From: Pseudomonas sp. HOU2
GTDB lineage: Bacteria; Pseudomonadota; Gammaproteobacteria; Pseudomonadales; Pseudomonadaceae
Length of the DNA stretch: 64,000 bases
NCBI RefSeq assembly: GCF_040729435.1
Contig: NZ_CP160398.1
Location: forward strand, 434,001 to 498,000
Reading direction: 5' to 3'
A model generated the notes under the pieces. It was not told the origin of the DNA. It was given only the letters and a program-made list of their open reading frames with translations, and searched no databases. Made by a program: the position numbers and the translations under genes. Shown here in pieces: positions 48,370-56,674 of this stretch (positions are counted from its first letter, which is position 1; the number at the start of each line of letters is the position of its first letter).

Positions 48370-48861
48370 TCAGGCGCGATCGCGGGGAATCAGGCTCTGC
48401 AACTGCTGTGCGAGAAAATTCGCATCAAACACGAACGTGTCCGGATCCTTCAAGCCATTGGTCTTGCGCCATTGCCACTCACCACTCGCCAAGCCCACCA
48501 GCGAAATGCTGCCATAGCGCGCCGCCGTCAGGCCCATCACCGCCAGGGAAATCTGCCCGGCGCTGCCCATCACGTCCGGCACGAATTCCACCGGTTTGCC
48601 GGCGATCACGATGCTCAGTTTCTCGGTCTTGAAAGTTGAGGTTTCAACCGGCGTGCTCGGCCCGAACGCGACGTAAGCCTCGCGGCTCACCTCCAGCAGG
48701 TTCGGCGCCTGCACCGGCTCCAGCCATTGCTGGATCTGGCCGAACAGTTCGCTGATCCGTGCGGCCCAGGTCTGCGACTGGGTTTCGAACAGTTGCTTCT
48801 TGTGCGCTTCACTCTCGGCATAGTGACGAAGCATTTCGCCCAGTTGTTGTACGTCGTTCAT
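48370..48861 (-). CDS. Conserved hypothetical cytosolic protein
   Basis: A 163-residue soluble protein: an N-terminal helical segment (MNDVQQLGEMLRHYAESEAH) followed by a beta-rich domain (EKLSIVIAGKPVEFVPDVM, GSISLVGLASGEWQWRKT) and a short helical end. No signal, membrane helix or known motif. GAGGAA places the start at 48861, ahead of an open extension that lacks a ribosome site. I do not recognise the family; it looks like a Pseudomonas core gene of unknown function. Confidence 0.8.
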   Translation of the reverse strand: MNDVQQLGEMLRHYAESEAHKKQLFETQSQTWAARISELFGQIQQWLEPVQAPNLLEVSREAYVAFGPSTPVETSTFKTEKLSIVIAGKPVEFVPDVMGSAGQISLAVMGLTAARYGSISLVGLASGEWQWRKTNGLKDPDTFVFDANFLAQQLQSLIPRDRA

Positions 48862-49067
48862 CGGTACGTTCCTCGGGGGAGAGCCTGCGATAGTCGATAG
48901 TGACAGATCGAGGCGCCGGCGTACGTTAAACCTCGAAAACCGGCACCGGGACACTTGGCAACAGGATCAACGGTACAGTTGCTTTGTACTGGCATCCGAC
49001 GTTGAACCGATGGACACTCGGCCGGAGCCCGACTTTTCCAATACGGGCCATCGTTCGAGGAATTTCA

Positions 49068-49760
49068 ATGCGCACCATCGGCCTGATCGGCGGAATGAGC
49101 TGGGAATCCAGCGCTGAATATTATCGTCTCATCAATCAACAGATCCGCGACCGCCTCGGCTCGCTGCGCTCGGCGCAAATCCTGATGTACAGCGTCGACT
49201 TCGGCCCGGTCGAGCAGGCCCAGCACGCCGGGCGTTGGGATGATGCGGCGGCGATTCTGGTGGATGCCGCACGCAGGCTGCAGGCCGGCGGCGCCGATTG
49301 CGTGGTGCTGTGTACCAACACCATGCACAAGGTCGCAGAGCAGATTCAAACGGCGATCAGCATTCCGTTCCTGCACATCGCCGAACCCGCGGCGCAGGCA
49401 GCATTGGCGATTGATGCACGCACAGTCGGCCTGCTCGGCACGGCGTTCACCATGGAGCAGGATTTTCTCAAGCAGCGCCTGATTGCGCAGGGTTTGACGG
49501 TACTGGTGCCGGACGCCGCCGAGCGCAAGGACGTGCACCGGATCATCTATGACGAATTGTGCGTCGGGGTGATCAGTGACGAATCGCGAAAAATCTATCA
49601 ACAGGTGATCGAATCACTGACCGCGCGCGGCGCCCAGGCGATCATCCTCGGCTGCACGGAAATCGGTCTGCTGGTCAAACCCGAACACAGCGCCCTGCCC
49701 CTGCTCGACACCACCGAACTGCATGCGCAGGCGGCGGTGGCGTTTGCCTTGGGCGACTGA
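49068..49760 (+). CDS. Aspartate/glutamate racemase family protein
   Basis: A 230-residue PLP-independent amino-acid racemase of the Asp/Glu family (YgeA-like). The two catalytic cysteines are C82 in VVLCTNTMHK and C196 in ILGCTEIGLL, both present, and the N-terminal IGLIGGMSWESSAEYY is typical. It probably interconverts L- and D-amino acids such as aspartate or homoserine; the exact substrate is unknown. AGGAA precedes the ATG. Single gene, no linked transport or cell-wall gene. Confidence 0.92.
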   Translation: MRTIGLIGGMSWESSAEYYRLINQQIRDRLGSLRSAQILMYSVDFGPVEQAQHAGRWDDAAAILVDAARRLQAGGADCVVLCTNTMHKVAEQIQTAISIPFLHIAEPAAQAALAIDARTVGLLGTAFTMEQDFLKQRLIAQGLTVLVPDAAERKDVHRIIYDELCVGVISDESRKIYQQVIESLTARGAQAIILGCTEIGLLVKPEHSALPLLDTTELHAQAAVAFALGD

Positions 49761-49772
49761 CTCCACAGAACC

Positions 49773-49858
49773 TGTGGGAGCGTGGCTTGCCCGCGAAGAA
49801 CGATGACGCGTAATACCTGAAAACCGCGGTGAATTTGTCGAGGGCAAGCCACGATCCC
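49773..49858. repeat. REP pair, class E, diverged
   Basis: TGTGGGAGCGTGGCTTGCCC and a weaker inverted copy GGGCAAGCCACGATCCC, between convergent genes. Confidence 0.8.
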
Positions 49859-49872
49859 GGAGGATTTTTGGT

Positions 49873-50382
49873 TTATCGACGACGCAGACGGGCCATGCTC
49901 AGGGTATCAACCCATTGCCCGTCGCGCACCGCGTAGTCACGGAACAGGCCTTCGGTCTCGAAGCCGAACTTGCGGTACAGACCGATGGCCGCCTCGTTGT
50001 CGGCGTACACCGAAAGTTCGACCCGGTGCAGGTTCATCCAGTTGTCGGCGACGTCCAGCGCCGCCGCCAGCAGCTTCGACCCGACACCCTTGCCCTGCCA
50101 GGCCACAGCGACGGCCATGCCGACACTGCCGGCGTGGGCGCGGCGGATCCGTGAATAGTTTTCCAGCCCGAGATGACCGACCACCACGCCCTGATGCAGC
50201 GCCACCAGTTTGACCATCCGCTCGTTCTCCGCCAGCAACCGCTGGCGCCAGATCTCAGTGGACTGAAACGGCATCTGCAGCACCTGGCGAGTCACGGCCG
50301 GATCGTTGTACAGCGCGGTGACGGCCTCGATATGGGATTCGTTGAAGCGTTCGAGGGTGATGGCGGGGTTGTGGTCGGGCAT
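49873..50382 (-). CDS. GNAT family N-acetyltransferase
   Basis: A 169-residue acetyltransferase with the acetyl-CoA binding motif AWQGKGVGSKLL (Q-x-x-G-x-G, about 90-101), followed by LHRVELSVYADNEAAIGLYR and FGFETEGLFRDYAVRDGQW, the pattern of RimJ/L- or PhnO-like small GNATs acting on amino groups. The acceptor is unknown. AGGAAGGA precedes the ATG at 50382, ruling out the in-frame start at 50436. It stands alone, convergent with the racemase gene. Confidence 0.92.
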   Translation of the reverse strand: MPDHNPAITLERFNESHIEAVTALYNDPAVTRQVLQMPFQSTEIWRQRLLAENERMVKLVALHQGVVVGHLGLENYSRIRRAHAGSVGMAVAVAWQGKGVGSKLLAAALDVADNWMNLHRVELSVYADNEAAIGLYRKFGFETEGLFRDYAVRDGQWVDTLSMARLRRR

Positions 50383-50448
50383 GGCGGATCCTTCCTGGAT
50401 CGATGTGTGGCCTGACACTCTAAACTGCTTGTTCAAACACGTACAAAC

Positions 50449-50547
50449 TGTAGGAGCTGCCGCAGGCTCGGGCCGCGATCGGACGATCTTTTGATCTTGC
50501 TTCTAAAAATCAAAGTCAAAAGATCGCAGCCTGCGGCAGCTCCTACA
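50449..50547. repeat. REPIN, class B
   Basis: TGTAGGAGCTGCCGCAGGCT, an inserted GGGCCGCGATCGGACGATC segment as in the element at 39326, and inverted GCCTGCGGCAGCTCCTACA. Confidence 0.88.
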
Positions 50548-50565
50548 GGGGATGGCGTACGCAGG

Positions 50566-51546
50566 TCAGGTCTGGAACCATTCCTGGCGTTCGTTGAAGG
50601 TGTGGTGGATGAGTTCGACCAGTGTGCGGACTTCTTCTATCGCCTGGGATTCAACGTTGACCGCCAGCCATGCCTGCAACTGCATCGGCTCGTCAAACAG
50701 CCCCGGCAGCGCAATCAGCCCGCGATCGAAGCGGCTCATGTACGCCGGCAGCAAACCGATACAGGCGCTGCAGCGGATCATTTCCAGCATCAGCTCATAG
50801 GACTGCATCTGCACCACGCCGGCCAGACGCTGTTCGACCAGGTGATTCCACGGCCGGAAGCTGTCGATGTGCCGATCGTGCTGCCATTGCACCAGCATGA
50901 AATCGCTGAGGTCGTCGGCACTCGCCGGGCGCGCGGTGACGCGGGAATAGCGTTTGGCGATATGCGGCAGATAGTCCAGGCGCGCCAGCGCCTGCGGCTG
51001 GCTGGTGGCGAAGGTCGGGCCGGGGCTCGGGGTGTCGCCATGGGCCAGCCACAGCACCACGTCGGCACTGACGGCGCGCAATGAAAGTTCACTGTCCAGC
51101 GCAATGATCTCCAGACGCACGCTGGCATTGCGCCGCAACAGGGCGATCAGGTCGCGACCGAGGATGTCATGCAGAATCGACTCGGCAACCGCCAGGCGAA
51201 TCAACGGCTGCTCGACCACCGGCAGTTTGCGCTCGTGGGCCAGAGCGACCAGTTGCGCCTGCAACTGCTGACCCTCGCGGGTCAGGCTCAGGGCGCTGCC
51301 CTGAAAGCTGAACAGCGAGTGCTGCAGTTCCTGCTCAAGCTGCGCCAACTGCTTGCGCAACAAGGTCGAGCGCACGTTGAGGCTGCGCGCCGCCTGCATG
51401 AAACAGCCGCAACGGGCACTGACCAGAAAGTATTGCGCGACGTCGGCATCGATGGTCGCGGCTTGCGCCAGCCACGGCTCGCGCTCGCCCTGTGCCCAGC
51501 GGTAATCGGGGCTACCCTGTCGTCCTGCAGGTTCGGTGAATGACAT
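50566..51546 (-). CDS. LysR family regulator downstream of the pdt-type cluster
   Basis: A 326-residue LysR-type regulator with a longer than usual N-terminal tail (about 25 residues). The winged helix is near 28-88 (FMQAARSLNVRSTLLRKQLA) and the effector domain follows (LIRLAVAESILHDILGRDL; MRCSACIGLLPAYM-like region). GGGAGT before the ATG at 51546 fixes the start; the open frame upstream is REP sequence. It is the last gene in line after the PPIase and matches the place of PA0701 in P. aeruginosa (from memory), so it may regulate this cluster. The inducer is unknown. Confidence 0.88.
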   Translation of the reverse strand: MSFTEPAGRQGSPDYRWAQGEREPWLAQAATIDADVAQYFLVSARCGCFMQAARSLNVRSTLLRKQLAQLEQELQHSLFSFQGSALSLTREGQQLQAQLVALAHERKLPVVEQPLIRLAVAESILHDILGRDLIALLRRNASVRLEIIALDSELSLRAVSADVVLWLAHGDTPSPGPTFATSQPQALARLDYLPHIAKRYSRVTARPASADDLSDFMLVQWQHDRHIDSFRPWNHLVEQRLAGVVQMQSYELMLEMIRCSACIGLLPAYMSRFDRGLIALPGLFDEPMQLQAWLAVNVESQAIEEVRTLVELIHHTFNERQEWFQT

Positions 51547-51619
51547 CGATGACTCCCTGTCGATCTTTGTTGGTGATGGCTTCCAGCGCGGTATGAAACT
51601 TCTGAACCTGTGAAGATCC

Positions 51620-51709
51620 TGTGGGAGCTGGCTTGCCAGCGATAGGGCACTCACATCCAGCCCCTGTGTTGTCTGACACTCCGCCATCGCTGGCAAGCCA
51701 GCTCCCACA
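51620..51709. repeat. REPIN, class C
   Basis: TGTGGGAGCTGGCTTGCC and inverted GGCAAGCCAGCTCCCACA, 90 bases long, the same length as the copy inside the DUF4381 gene. It ends just before the PPIase stop. Confidence 0.92.
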
Positions 51710-51712
51710 GGG

Positions 51713-52660
51713 TTATTGGTTGGTTTCGAGGACCTTGTTCAGCTCGGCCCCATCAATACTCAGCGTTGCGGTATTGAGCATCCCGTCCAGATACGCCTGG
51801 GCAATCTGCTCCTGGCGTTGCGCACGCAAGGCCTGGGTCAGTTGATCGCGCAGTTCGTCGAGCGTCGCGGTACGTGCCGGTTGCTGTTCAGTGAGTTTGA
51901 TCACATGGAAGCCAGCCGCGCCTTGCACTGGATCAGACACCGCGCCGACCTTCAACTTCGCCACCGCACCCCGTACCTCCGGCACCAGTTGCTGCAGTGG
52001 TTGCAGCCCGGTGTCGCCGCCGCGTTCGGCGGTCAGACGATCCTGCGAATACTGAGTCGCCAGTGCGGCAAAATCCGCCGGCGTGCTCTGGGCTTTCTTG
52101 CTCAGCTCGGTCGCCTGTTTGCGCACGCTTTCCAGGCTTTGCGCATCCGGCACCGCGAGGAAAATCTGGCTCACCCGATACAACGCCGGAGTCTGCCAGT
52201 TGGCCTTGCCAGCGTCGTACGCCTGTTGCAGCTCGGCCGCACTCGGGTAGTCCGCCGGCACGCTGCTGACCGAACGCAGGTAATCGCGAAACACGATTTG
52301 TTCGCTGGCCGCGCGGGTTTGCCGCACCACGTCCGGGCGCTGCGCCCAGCCCTGAGCATCGGCCTGTTCCAGCACGGCTTTCTCCGCCAACCGCGCACGA
52401 ATCCAGCGTTCCAGCGCTTCACGGTTGCCGCGCAGTTGCTCGCGAGTCGCCGGCGGGACGGTCGCCAGCAGCGCCTGCAACTCCTGCGGCGTCACCTGCT
52501 GATTGCCCAAGCGCGCCACTGCCGGCCCCGCAGCAACCGCCGCCAACGGCGACGATTGTTGCGCTGCGACCGGGTCAGCACCCGGTCGCAGCACCAGCGC
52601 CACGGCTACCACCAACAGCGCCACTGCCCCGGCGCCGATCACCATGGCAGGTTTTTTCAC
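51713..52660 (-). CDS. PpiC-type peptidyl-prolyl isomerase, membrane-anchored
   Basis: A 315-residue parvulin-like foldase. An N-terminal membrane segment (VIGAGAVALLVVAVALVL, about 7-24) anchors it; a SurA/PpiC-like helical region comes next, then a rotamase domain (about 160-255) with YRVSQIFLAVPDA and GGDTGLQPLQQLVPEV and GFHVIKLTEQQPA. It starts with GTG, overlapping the upstream stop by four bases (GTGA) with AGAGGAAG before it. Position among porin, TonB and TpsB genes suggests it helps fold exported cluster products. Matches PA0699 in P. aeruginosa order. Confidence 0.9.
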   Translation of the reverse strand: MKKPAMVIGAGAVALLVVAVALVLRPGADPVAAQQSSPLAAVAAGPAVARLGNQQVTPQELQALLATVPPATREQLRGNREALERWIRARLAEKAVLEQADAQGWAQRPDVVRQTRAASEQIVFRDYLRSVSSVPADYPSAAELQQAYDAGKANWQTPALYRVSQIFLAVPDAQSLESVRKQATELSKKAQSTPADFAALATQYSQDRLTAERGGDTGLQPLQQLVPEVRGAVAKLKVGAVSDPVQGAAGFHVIKLTEQQPARTATLDELRDQLTQALRAQRQEQIAQAYLDGMLNTATLSIDGAELNKVLETNQ

Positions 52661-53127
52661 AGCGCGACTTCCTCTTGCTCAGCGGTAGCGACTTTGGCCG
52701 TCGAGGCTTGCGCGGCCTGGCTGAAATCACGCAGGTAGACGATGAACTCCTGCAACAGGCGATCCCACAACTCCAGATTGCCGCGCAGGTGATCGTTGCT
52801 CACACCGGCCGCCAGCACCACGTCCATTTCCATCACCAGAAACTCGCCCTGCAACGACAACCGCGCAAAACGCCGGGTGGCGTTCCACTGTTCGGCCACA
52901 CCTTGTGGCAACTCACCTTGCACCCGCAGCGCACAGCTGAACGTGAAGTCGACGTAGCTGCCCTGCTCCACCGCCGGGTTGCCGAAACGCACGGCATAAC
53001 CGATGCCCTGACTGGCGCTGAGCAACTGGACGATGCCGTTCTGTTCGGTCTGGTTGACGCGATAACCGGCGGCTTGCAGGACTTCGGTCAGGGATTGTGG
53101 GGACACATGGCTGATCAATTGAGTCAT
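52657..53127 (-). CDS. YbjN-domain protein
   Basis: A 156-residue protein with a YbjN-like fold (type III secretion chaperone-like). Visible features are an N-terminal helix (QSLTEVLQAAGYRVNQTEQN), a beta-sheet half (FARLSLQGEFLVMEMDVVLA) and a long C-terminal helix (LELWDRLLQEFIVYLRDFSQ). It is probably cytosolic and may be a chaperone or adaptor. It overlaps the PPIase gene by four bases and follows the coiled-coil gene by 17. The family call is from pattern recognition. Confidence 0.8.
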   Translation of the reverse strand: MTQLISHVSPQSLTEVLQAAGYRVNQTEQNGIVQLLSASQGIGYAVRFGNPAVEQGSYVDFTFSCALRVQGELPQGVAEQWNATRRFARLSLQGEFLVMEMDVVLAAGVSNDHLRGNLELWDRLLQEFIVYLRDFSQAAQASTAKVATAEQEEVAL

Positions 53128-53144
53128 TATTTCTTCCTTGTTTA

Positions 53145-53774
53145 TCAGTGCGCGAGCGCAGCTTGCGGCGCGTCGAATTGAGTCTTGTAAAGCTCGTCAC
53201 CAAACCCCTGGGCCAGTTCATCGAACTTGACCCGGGCGCTGCCCGCGAAGGGCTGGCGGATCTTCATCACCTCGGCGACATCGATGTTTTCGTAGGCGGT
53301 GAGGATCTGCTTGGCGACGCCGTACATCTGCTGATTCTTGACTGAACATTGCTGCACTTGTGTGTCACGTTCAGCCAATTGCGCTTGAAGCTTAGACCGT
53401 TCTGCCTCTTTGGCACGGGCCATGACCAGCAACTCGTCGTAGGCCTTCTTGAACTTGCCGACCTGCTCGTTGCTGGCGGCCACTTGCGCCTGGGCCTGGC
53501 TGTGCAGATTCTGCTGCTGGCCGGCCAACTGCTCGGCGAGGCCTTTGGCCTTGGCCAGTTCGGCGCTCAATTGCTTGATCTGCGCCTGCGCGGCCTTGGC
53601 CTCGTTCTGCGCCGCCAGTTGCGCGGCGCTGGCCTGAGCCTGCTGACTCTGCAGGGCCTGCAACTGCTGAGTGGTGCTGCGCAACTGGGTACGCAGACGC
53701 TCTTCCATGCCTTCGGCATGCGCGCCATGTGCGATGAAAAAACTCAGCCCCAACAGTAAAACTCGTGCGTGCAT
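53145..53774 (-). CDS. Periplasmic coiled-coil protein
   Basis: A 209-residue exported protein: signal peptide VLLLGLSFFIAHGAHA (cleaved near 20), a long Gln/Ala-rich coiled coil (about 22-140, QLQALQSQQAQASAAQLAAQ), then a short conserved domain (QMYGVAKQILTAYENIDVAE; FDELAQGFGDELYKTQFD). A single cysteine (C144) precedes the domain. Often mislabelled as a DNA repair protein because of the coiled coil; export argues against that. Gene order places it between the porin and YbjN genes, as with PA0697. Function unknown. Confidence 0.85.
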   Translation of the reverse strand: MHARVLLLGLSFFIAHGAHAEGMEERLRTQLRSTTQQLQALQSQQAQASAAQLAAQNEAKAAQAQIKQLSAELAKAKGLAEQLAGQQQNLHSQAQAQVAASNEQVGKFKKAYDELLVMARAKEAERSKLQAQLAERDTQVQQCSVKNQQMYGVAKQILTAYENIDVAEVMKIRQPFAGSARVKFDELAQGFGDELYKTQFDAPQAALAH

Positions 53775-53792
53775 GACCGTACTCCCGGCGCC

Positions 53793-55490
53793 TTAGAAGC
53801 GCGTGTTGATCTCAAGCTGCAAGACGTCGATGTCGAACGGCGCGCCGTACACGGCTTCGGTGCTCATCCAGCGGCCGGTGGCGTAGACGTTCTTTGCCAG
53901 ACCGTAATTGCCGCCGAGGATATAGCCCTTGGCGTTGGTGCCGCCGAGGTGGAACGAGGAGTCGTTGAAGCCGTCGGGCAAGGCATCCGGCTGGATGTAC
54001 TTGTAGCCGGCGAACAGGTTCCAGTCGCCCTGCTTCTTCAGGTCCAGCGCGTTGCCGAGGGTGAACTGCACCATCCACGCATTGGCACCGCTTTCGATCT
54101 GGCCGTTGCTGTCGAGGTTGTTGACGATCTGTCCCTCGGAACGCTTGCGCATGTCGCCTTCGTCGTAACCGAGGTTGTGGATGTAGTTGCCCTGGCTGCG
54201 CAATTTGAAGTCTTGCGGCAGGTCGGCGTCCCACACCAGGTTCAGGTCGAGCAGGTTGAACTCCGACGCAAGACCGACGAATTGCGGTTGCGGCGTGGTG
54301 GTCGGGTTGGCCGGGTTCGGTGTGATGTCGCGCAGCAGGAACACGCTGTTGCCCTTCTGCATGAACGCCGCACGGGTGCCGTCGGTGTCGCAGCCCGGGG
54401 CGCCAGCCCACGGTTCGCAAGGGCTGGAGCGCTGGCCCTGAATGTCGTCGAAACGGTAGTAGGCCAACGCGCCCTTGAGACGATTGTTGCTGTTGATCGC
54501 CCACTTGGCGCCGATCTGCGCACCGTACAGCCACTTGTTGTCGCTTTCTTCCTTGTCGAAACCGTTGCTGGTGGTGGTGTCGTTGGTGTAATCCACCGGG
54601 AACGCGCCGACGGTGCCGAACACACCCCAGTCGCGATTGAGCTTGTGGTCGAAGATCGCTGCCACGCCGTCGAAGTTGAGGTCGTTGGAATACAGCATGT
54701 CGGTGGACATGAACGGGTTGGCGAAACGCCCGCCGGTCAGGGTCAGCTCGTCGGTGGGCTTCCAGTTCAGGTAGCCCTGATCAAGCCAGATGTCTTTCTT
54801 GGCGAAGCCGCCGCCGAGGTTCTGCGTGGTCGATACCGGGTTGTTGTCCGAGCCGGTGCCGATGCGGATGCCGGCGGTCCATTCCGGCGAAATCACCGCT
54901 TTCATGCCCAACCGCGCACGCAAGCGGAACAGGTTGGTGCGGTCTTCCCGGGTGTTGAGCAGCGGCGGCAGGCTGGTGCTGCTGTTGGGGTTTACGTCGT
55001 ACGGGCCATTGTTATTGAGCTTGGCGAAGTCGACGATTTCGTTGCTGTTGCTGCCCGAGTAGTAACGCGATTCATCGCGCAGGCGGATGTCGCCGTCGAA
55101 GCTGATGCGCGAAGCCCAGTCCGGGAAGGTGTTGGGCGCTGCCCAGTTTTCCTGCTTGGCGGTGGCCATGACTTCGGCCTTGACCTGATCGCGGATCTGA
55201 TCGCGCACCGCGGCCGGCACGTACTGCACGCGCACATCCCCGGGTGCCGCCACCGGTCCGGCCGCTATGGCGGTGGAAGCGGCGGCCTGCTTGGCTTGCG
55301 CCGCTTCGTTCTGCGCCTGGGCGATCAGCGCGTCGGCCTTGTCCTGTTTCAGAATGCCCTGCTCGACCAGCAAGCGGATCAGATTGATCGTGGCGTTCTC
55401 CGAGGGCGCAGGCGCTGCCGCGGCCTGACCGACCAGGGTCGCGATGACCATGCCGACCGCCAGGGACAATCGATTCACGTTGGAAATCAT
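53793..55490 (-). CDS. Putative outer-membrane porin
   Basis: A 565-residue exported beta-barrel. The signal peptide LSLAVGMVIATLVGQAAA ends near residue 26, followed by a helical segment (INLIRLLVEQGILKQDKADA), Ala-rich linker and a barrel from about 120 to the C-terminal Phe (DVLQLEINTRF). ISFDGDIRLRDESRYY and LTGGRFANPFMSTDMLY fit the putative-porin family. AAGGAG precedes the ATG at 55490, so seven codons of the longer frame are dropped. It lies between tonB and the coiled-coil gene and could be the channel energised or assembled by this cluster. Substrate unknown. Confidence 0.9.
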   Translation of the reverse strand: MISNVNRLSLAVGMVIATLVGQAAAAPAPSENATINLIRLLVEQGILKQDKADALIAQAQNEAAQAKQAAASTAIAAGPVAAPGDVRVQYVPAAVRDQIRDQVKAEVMATAKQENWAAPNTFPDWASRISFDGDIRLRDESRYYSGSNSNEIVDFAKLNNNGPYDVNPNSSTSLPPLLNTREDRTNLFRLRARLGMKAVISPEWTAGIRIGTGSDNNPVSTTQNLGGGFAKKDIWLDQGYLNWKPTDELTLTGGRFANPFMSTDMLYSNDLNFDGVAAIFDHKLNRDWGVFGTVGAFPVDYTNDTTTSNGFDKEESDNKWLYGAQIGAKWAINSNNRLKGALAYYRFDDIQGQRSSPCEPWAGAPGCDTDGTRAAFMQKGNSVFLLRDITPNPANPTTTPQPQFVGLASEFNLLDLNLVWDADLPQDFKLRSQGNYIHNLGYDEGDMRKRSEGQIVNNLDSNGQIESGANAWMVQFTLGNALDLKKQGDWNLFAGYKYIQPDALPDGFNDSSFHLGGTNAKGYILGGNYGLAKNVYATGRWMSTEAVYGAPFDIDVLQLEINTRF

Positions 55491-55529
55491 CTGCACACAA
55501 CTCCTTTTCATACAGCTTTATGAATTCGG

Positions 55530-56234
55530 TTAACCCGGACGCCGCCCTTGCAGGGACAGGCGCACAGGCAAGGTGATGGAGGCCGGTGGCCGTTCGCTCA
55601 GGTGCGGCGCGTTACGCAATGCGGCCAGCACCTGAGTGTCGATCTCGGGCTTGCCGCTGGACTTGACCAGCTCGACCCGGGTGATTTCGCCGACGCTGCT
55701 CAGCCACACCTCGGCTTGCAGCGAAAATGCGAGGTTGCGCAGGTCGGGGTTCTCGCGCAGCAGCTTCTGAAAGGTGAACGCGAGGAACTGGCTGTAAGTG
55801 CCGGTGCCCAAACGTCCGCCACCCGCGCCGGCCATGCCGCCGCCCTTGCCGGCGCCGATGTTGAACGCGTCGTTGCCACTCTGCGCATCGCCGTCCATTT
55901 GCATCGGGTTGGCCAGATCGTCCGCCGGCGATGGTGGTGCCTCTTCCTCGGGCTTGACCTCTTGCGGCTCGGGCGTGGGTTCGGGCTCGACGACTTTTTC
56001 TTCCACCGGGGTTTCCGGCTCCGGCGGCTTTTCCGGAGGTGGCGGCGGCGGAGGCGGCAACGGAATGATCGTCGGCACCTTCGGCGCTTCACGGCGCACG
56101 CCGCTCATGTCATTGGCCCACTGCCACAGGAACCACGCGGCGAGCGCGCCGAGCAGCAGCCCGGCGCCCCACTTCAGATAACGCAACGGCGAACGCTTCA
56201 CCGGCAGCGGCTCGATCGGGAGTTGTGCGGTCAT
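55530..56234 (-). CDS. TonB-family energy transducer
   Basis: A 234-residue TonB-like protein: cytosolic N-terminus, single membrane helix (YLKWGAGLLLGALAAWFLW, about 19-37), Pro-rich spacer beginning IIPLPPPPPPPPEKPPEPE, a Gly-rich stretch (GAGKGGGMAGAGGG) and a TonB C-terminal domain (about 150-232, with EVWLSSVGEITRVELVKSSG). It transmits proton-motive force from ExbBD to an outer-membrane protein. The ATG follows the exbD stop with no gap (TGAGTGATG; a GTG is also possible). No TonB-dependent receptor is encoded nearby, so the target may be the TpsB pore or porin (inference). Confidence 0.92.
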   Translation of the reverse strand: MTAQLPIEPLPVKRSPLRYLKWGAGLLLGALAAWFLWQWANDMSGVRREAPKVPTIIPLPPPPPPPPEKPPEPETPVEEKVVEPEPTPEPQEVKPEEEAPPSPADDLANPMQMDGDAQSGNDAFNIGAGKGGGMAGAGGGRLGTGTYSQFLAFTFQKLLRENPDLRNLAFSLQAEVWLSSVGEITRVELVKSSGKPEIDTQVLAALRNAPHLSERPPASITLPVRLSLQGRRPG

Positions 56235-56237
56235 CAC

Positions 56238-56663
56238 TCAGCCCTGCGTCGGTTTGCCGGTCACCAGACCGACCTGAGACAGTTCGAGCCGGCGCAACAG
56301 ATCCAGCACTTCGATGACCTTCTGGTACTGCACCGTGGCGTCGCCGCGCACGATCACCGGAAAATCCGGGCTCTGCGCCTTCTCGATGCGCAGGCGGTCT
56401 TCCAGCTCGGCGAGGGTCACCGGGTAGGCGTCGAGAAACACCTGACCGCCGTCGTTGACCGAAATCGCTTTGGTCTTGGCCTCCGACAGCGACACCGAGG
56501 CGCTGGCCTTGGGCAGGTTGATCTGGATCCCGGAGACCTGCGCGGTGGCGGTGAGGATGAACATCACCAGCACCACCATCAGCACGTCGACCAGCGGGGT
56601 GATGTTGATGCTGTCCACCGCTGCATCTTCGTCATCGTCGTGGGAGGCATTTACGGACGCCAT
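56238..56663 (-). CDS. exbD: ExbD biopolymer transport protein
   Basis: A 141-residue ExbD/TolR protein. The membrane helix ITPLVDVLMVVLVMFILTA (about 21-39) carries the conserved proton-conducting Asp of the PLVDV motif, and a periplasmic domain follows (INLPKASASVSLSEAKTKAI and VIVRGDATVQYQKVIEVLDL). It works with ExbB in the TonB energising motor. GAGGAG precedes the ATG. Twelve bases separate it from the exbB-fusion gene, with tonB directly downstream. Confidence 0.95.
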   Translation of the reverse strand: MASVNASHDDDEDAAVDSINITPLVDVLMVVLVMFILTATAQVSGIQINLPKASASVSLSEAKTKAISVNDGGQVFLDAYPVTLAELEDRLRIEKAQSPDFPVIVRGDATVQYQKVIEVLDLLRRLELSQVGLVTGKPTQG

Positions 56664-56674
56664 GGCAGTGCTCC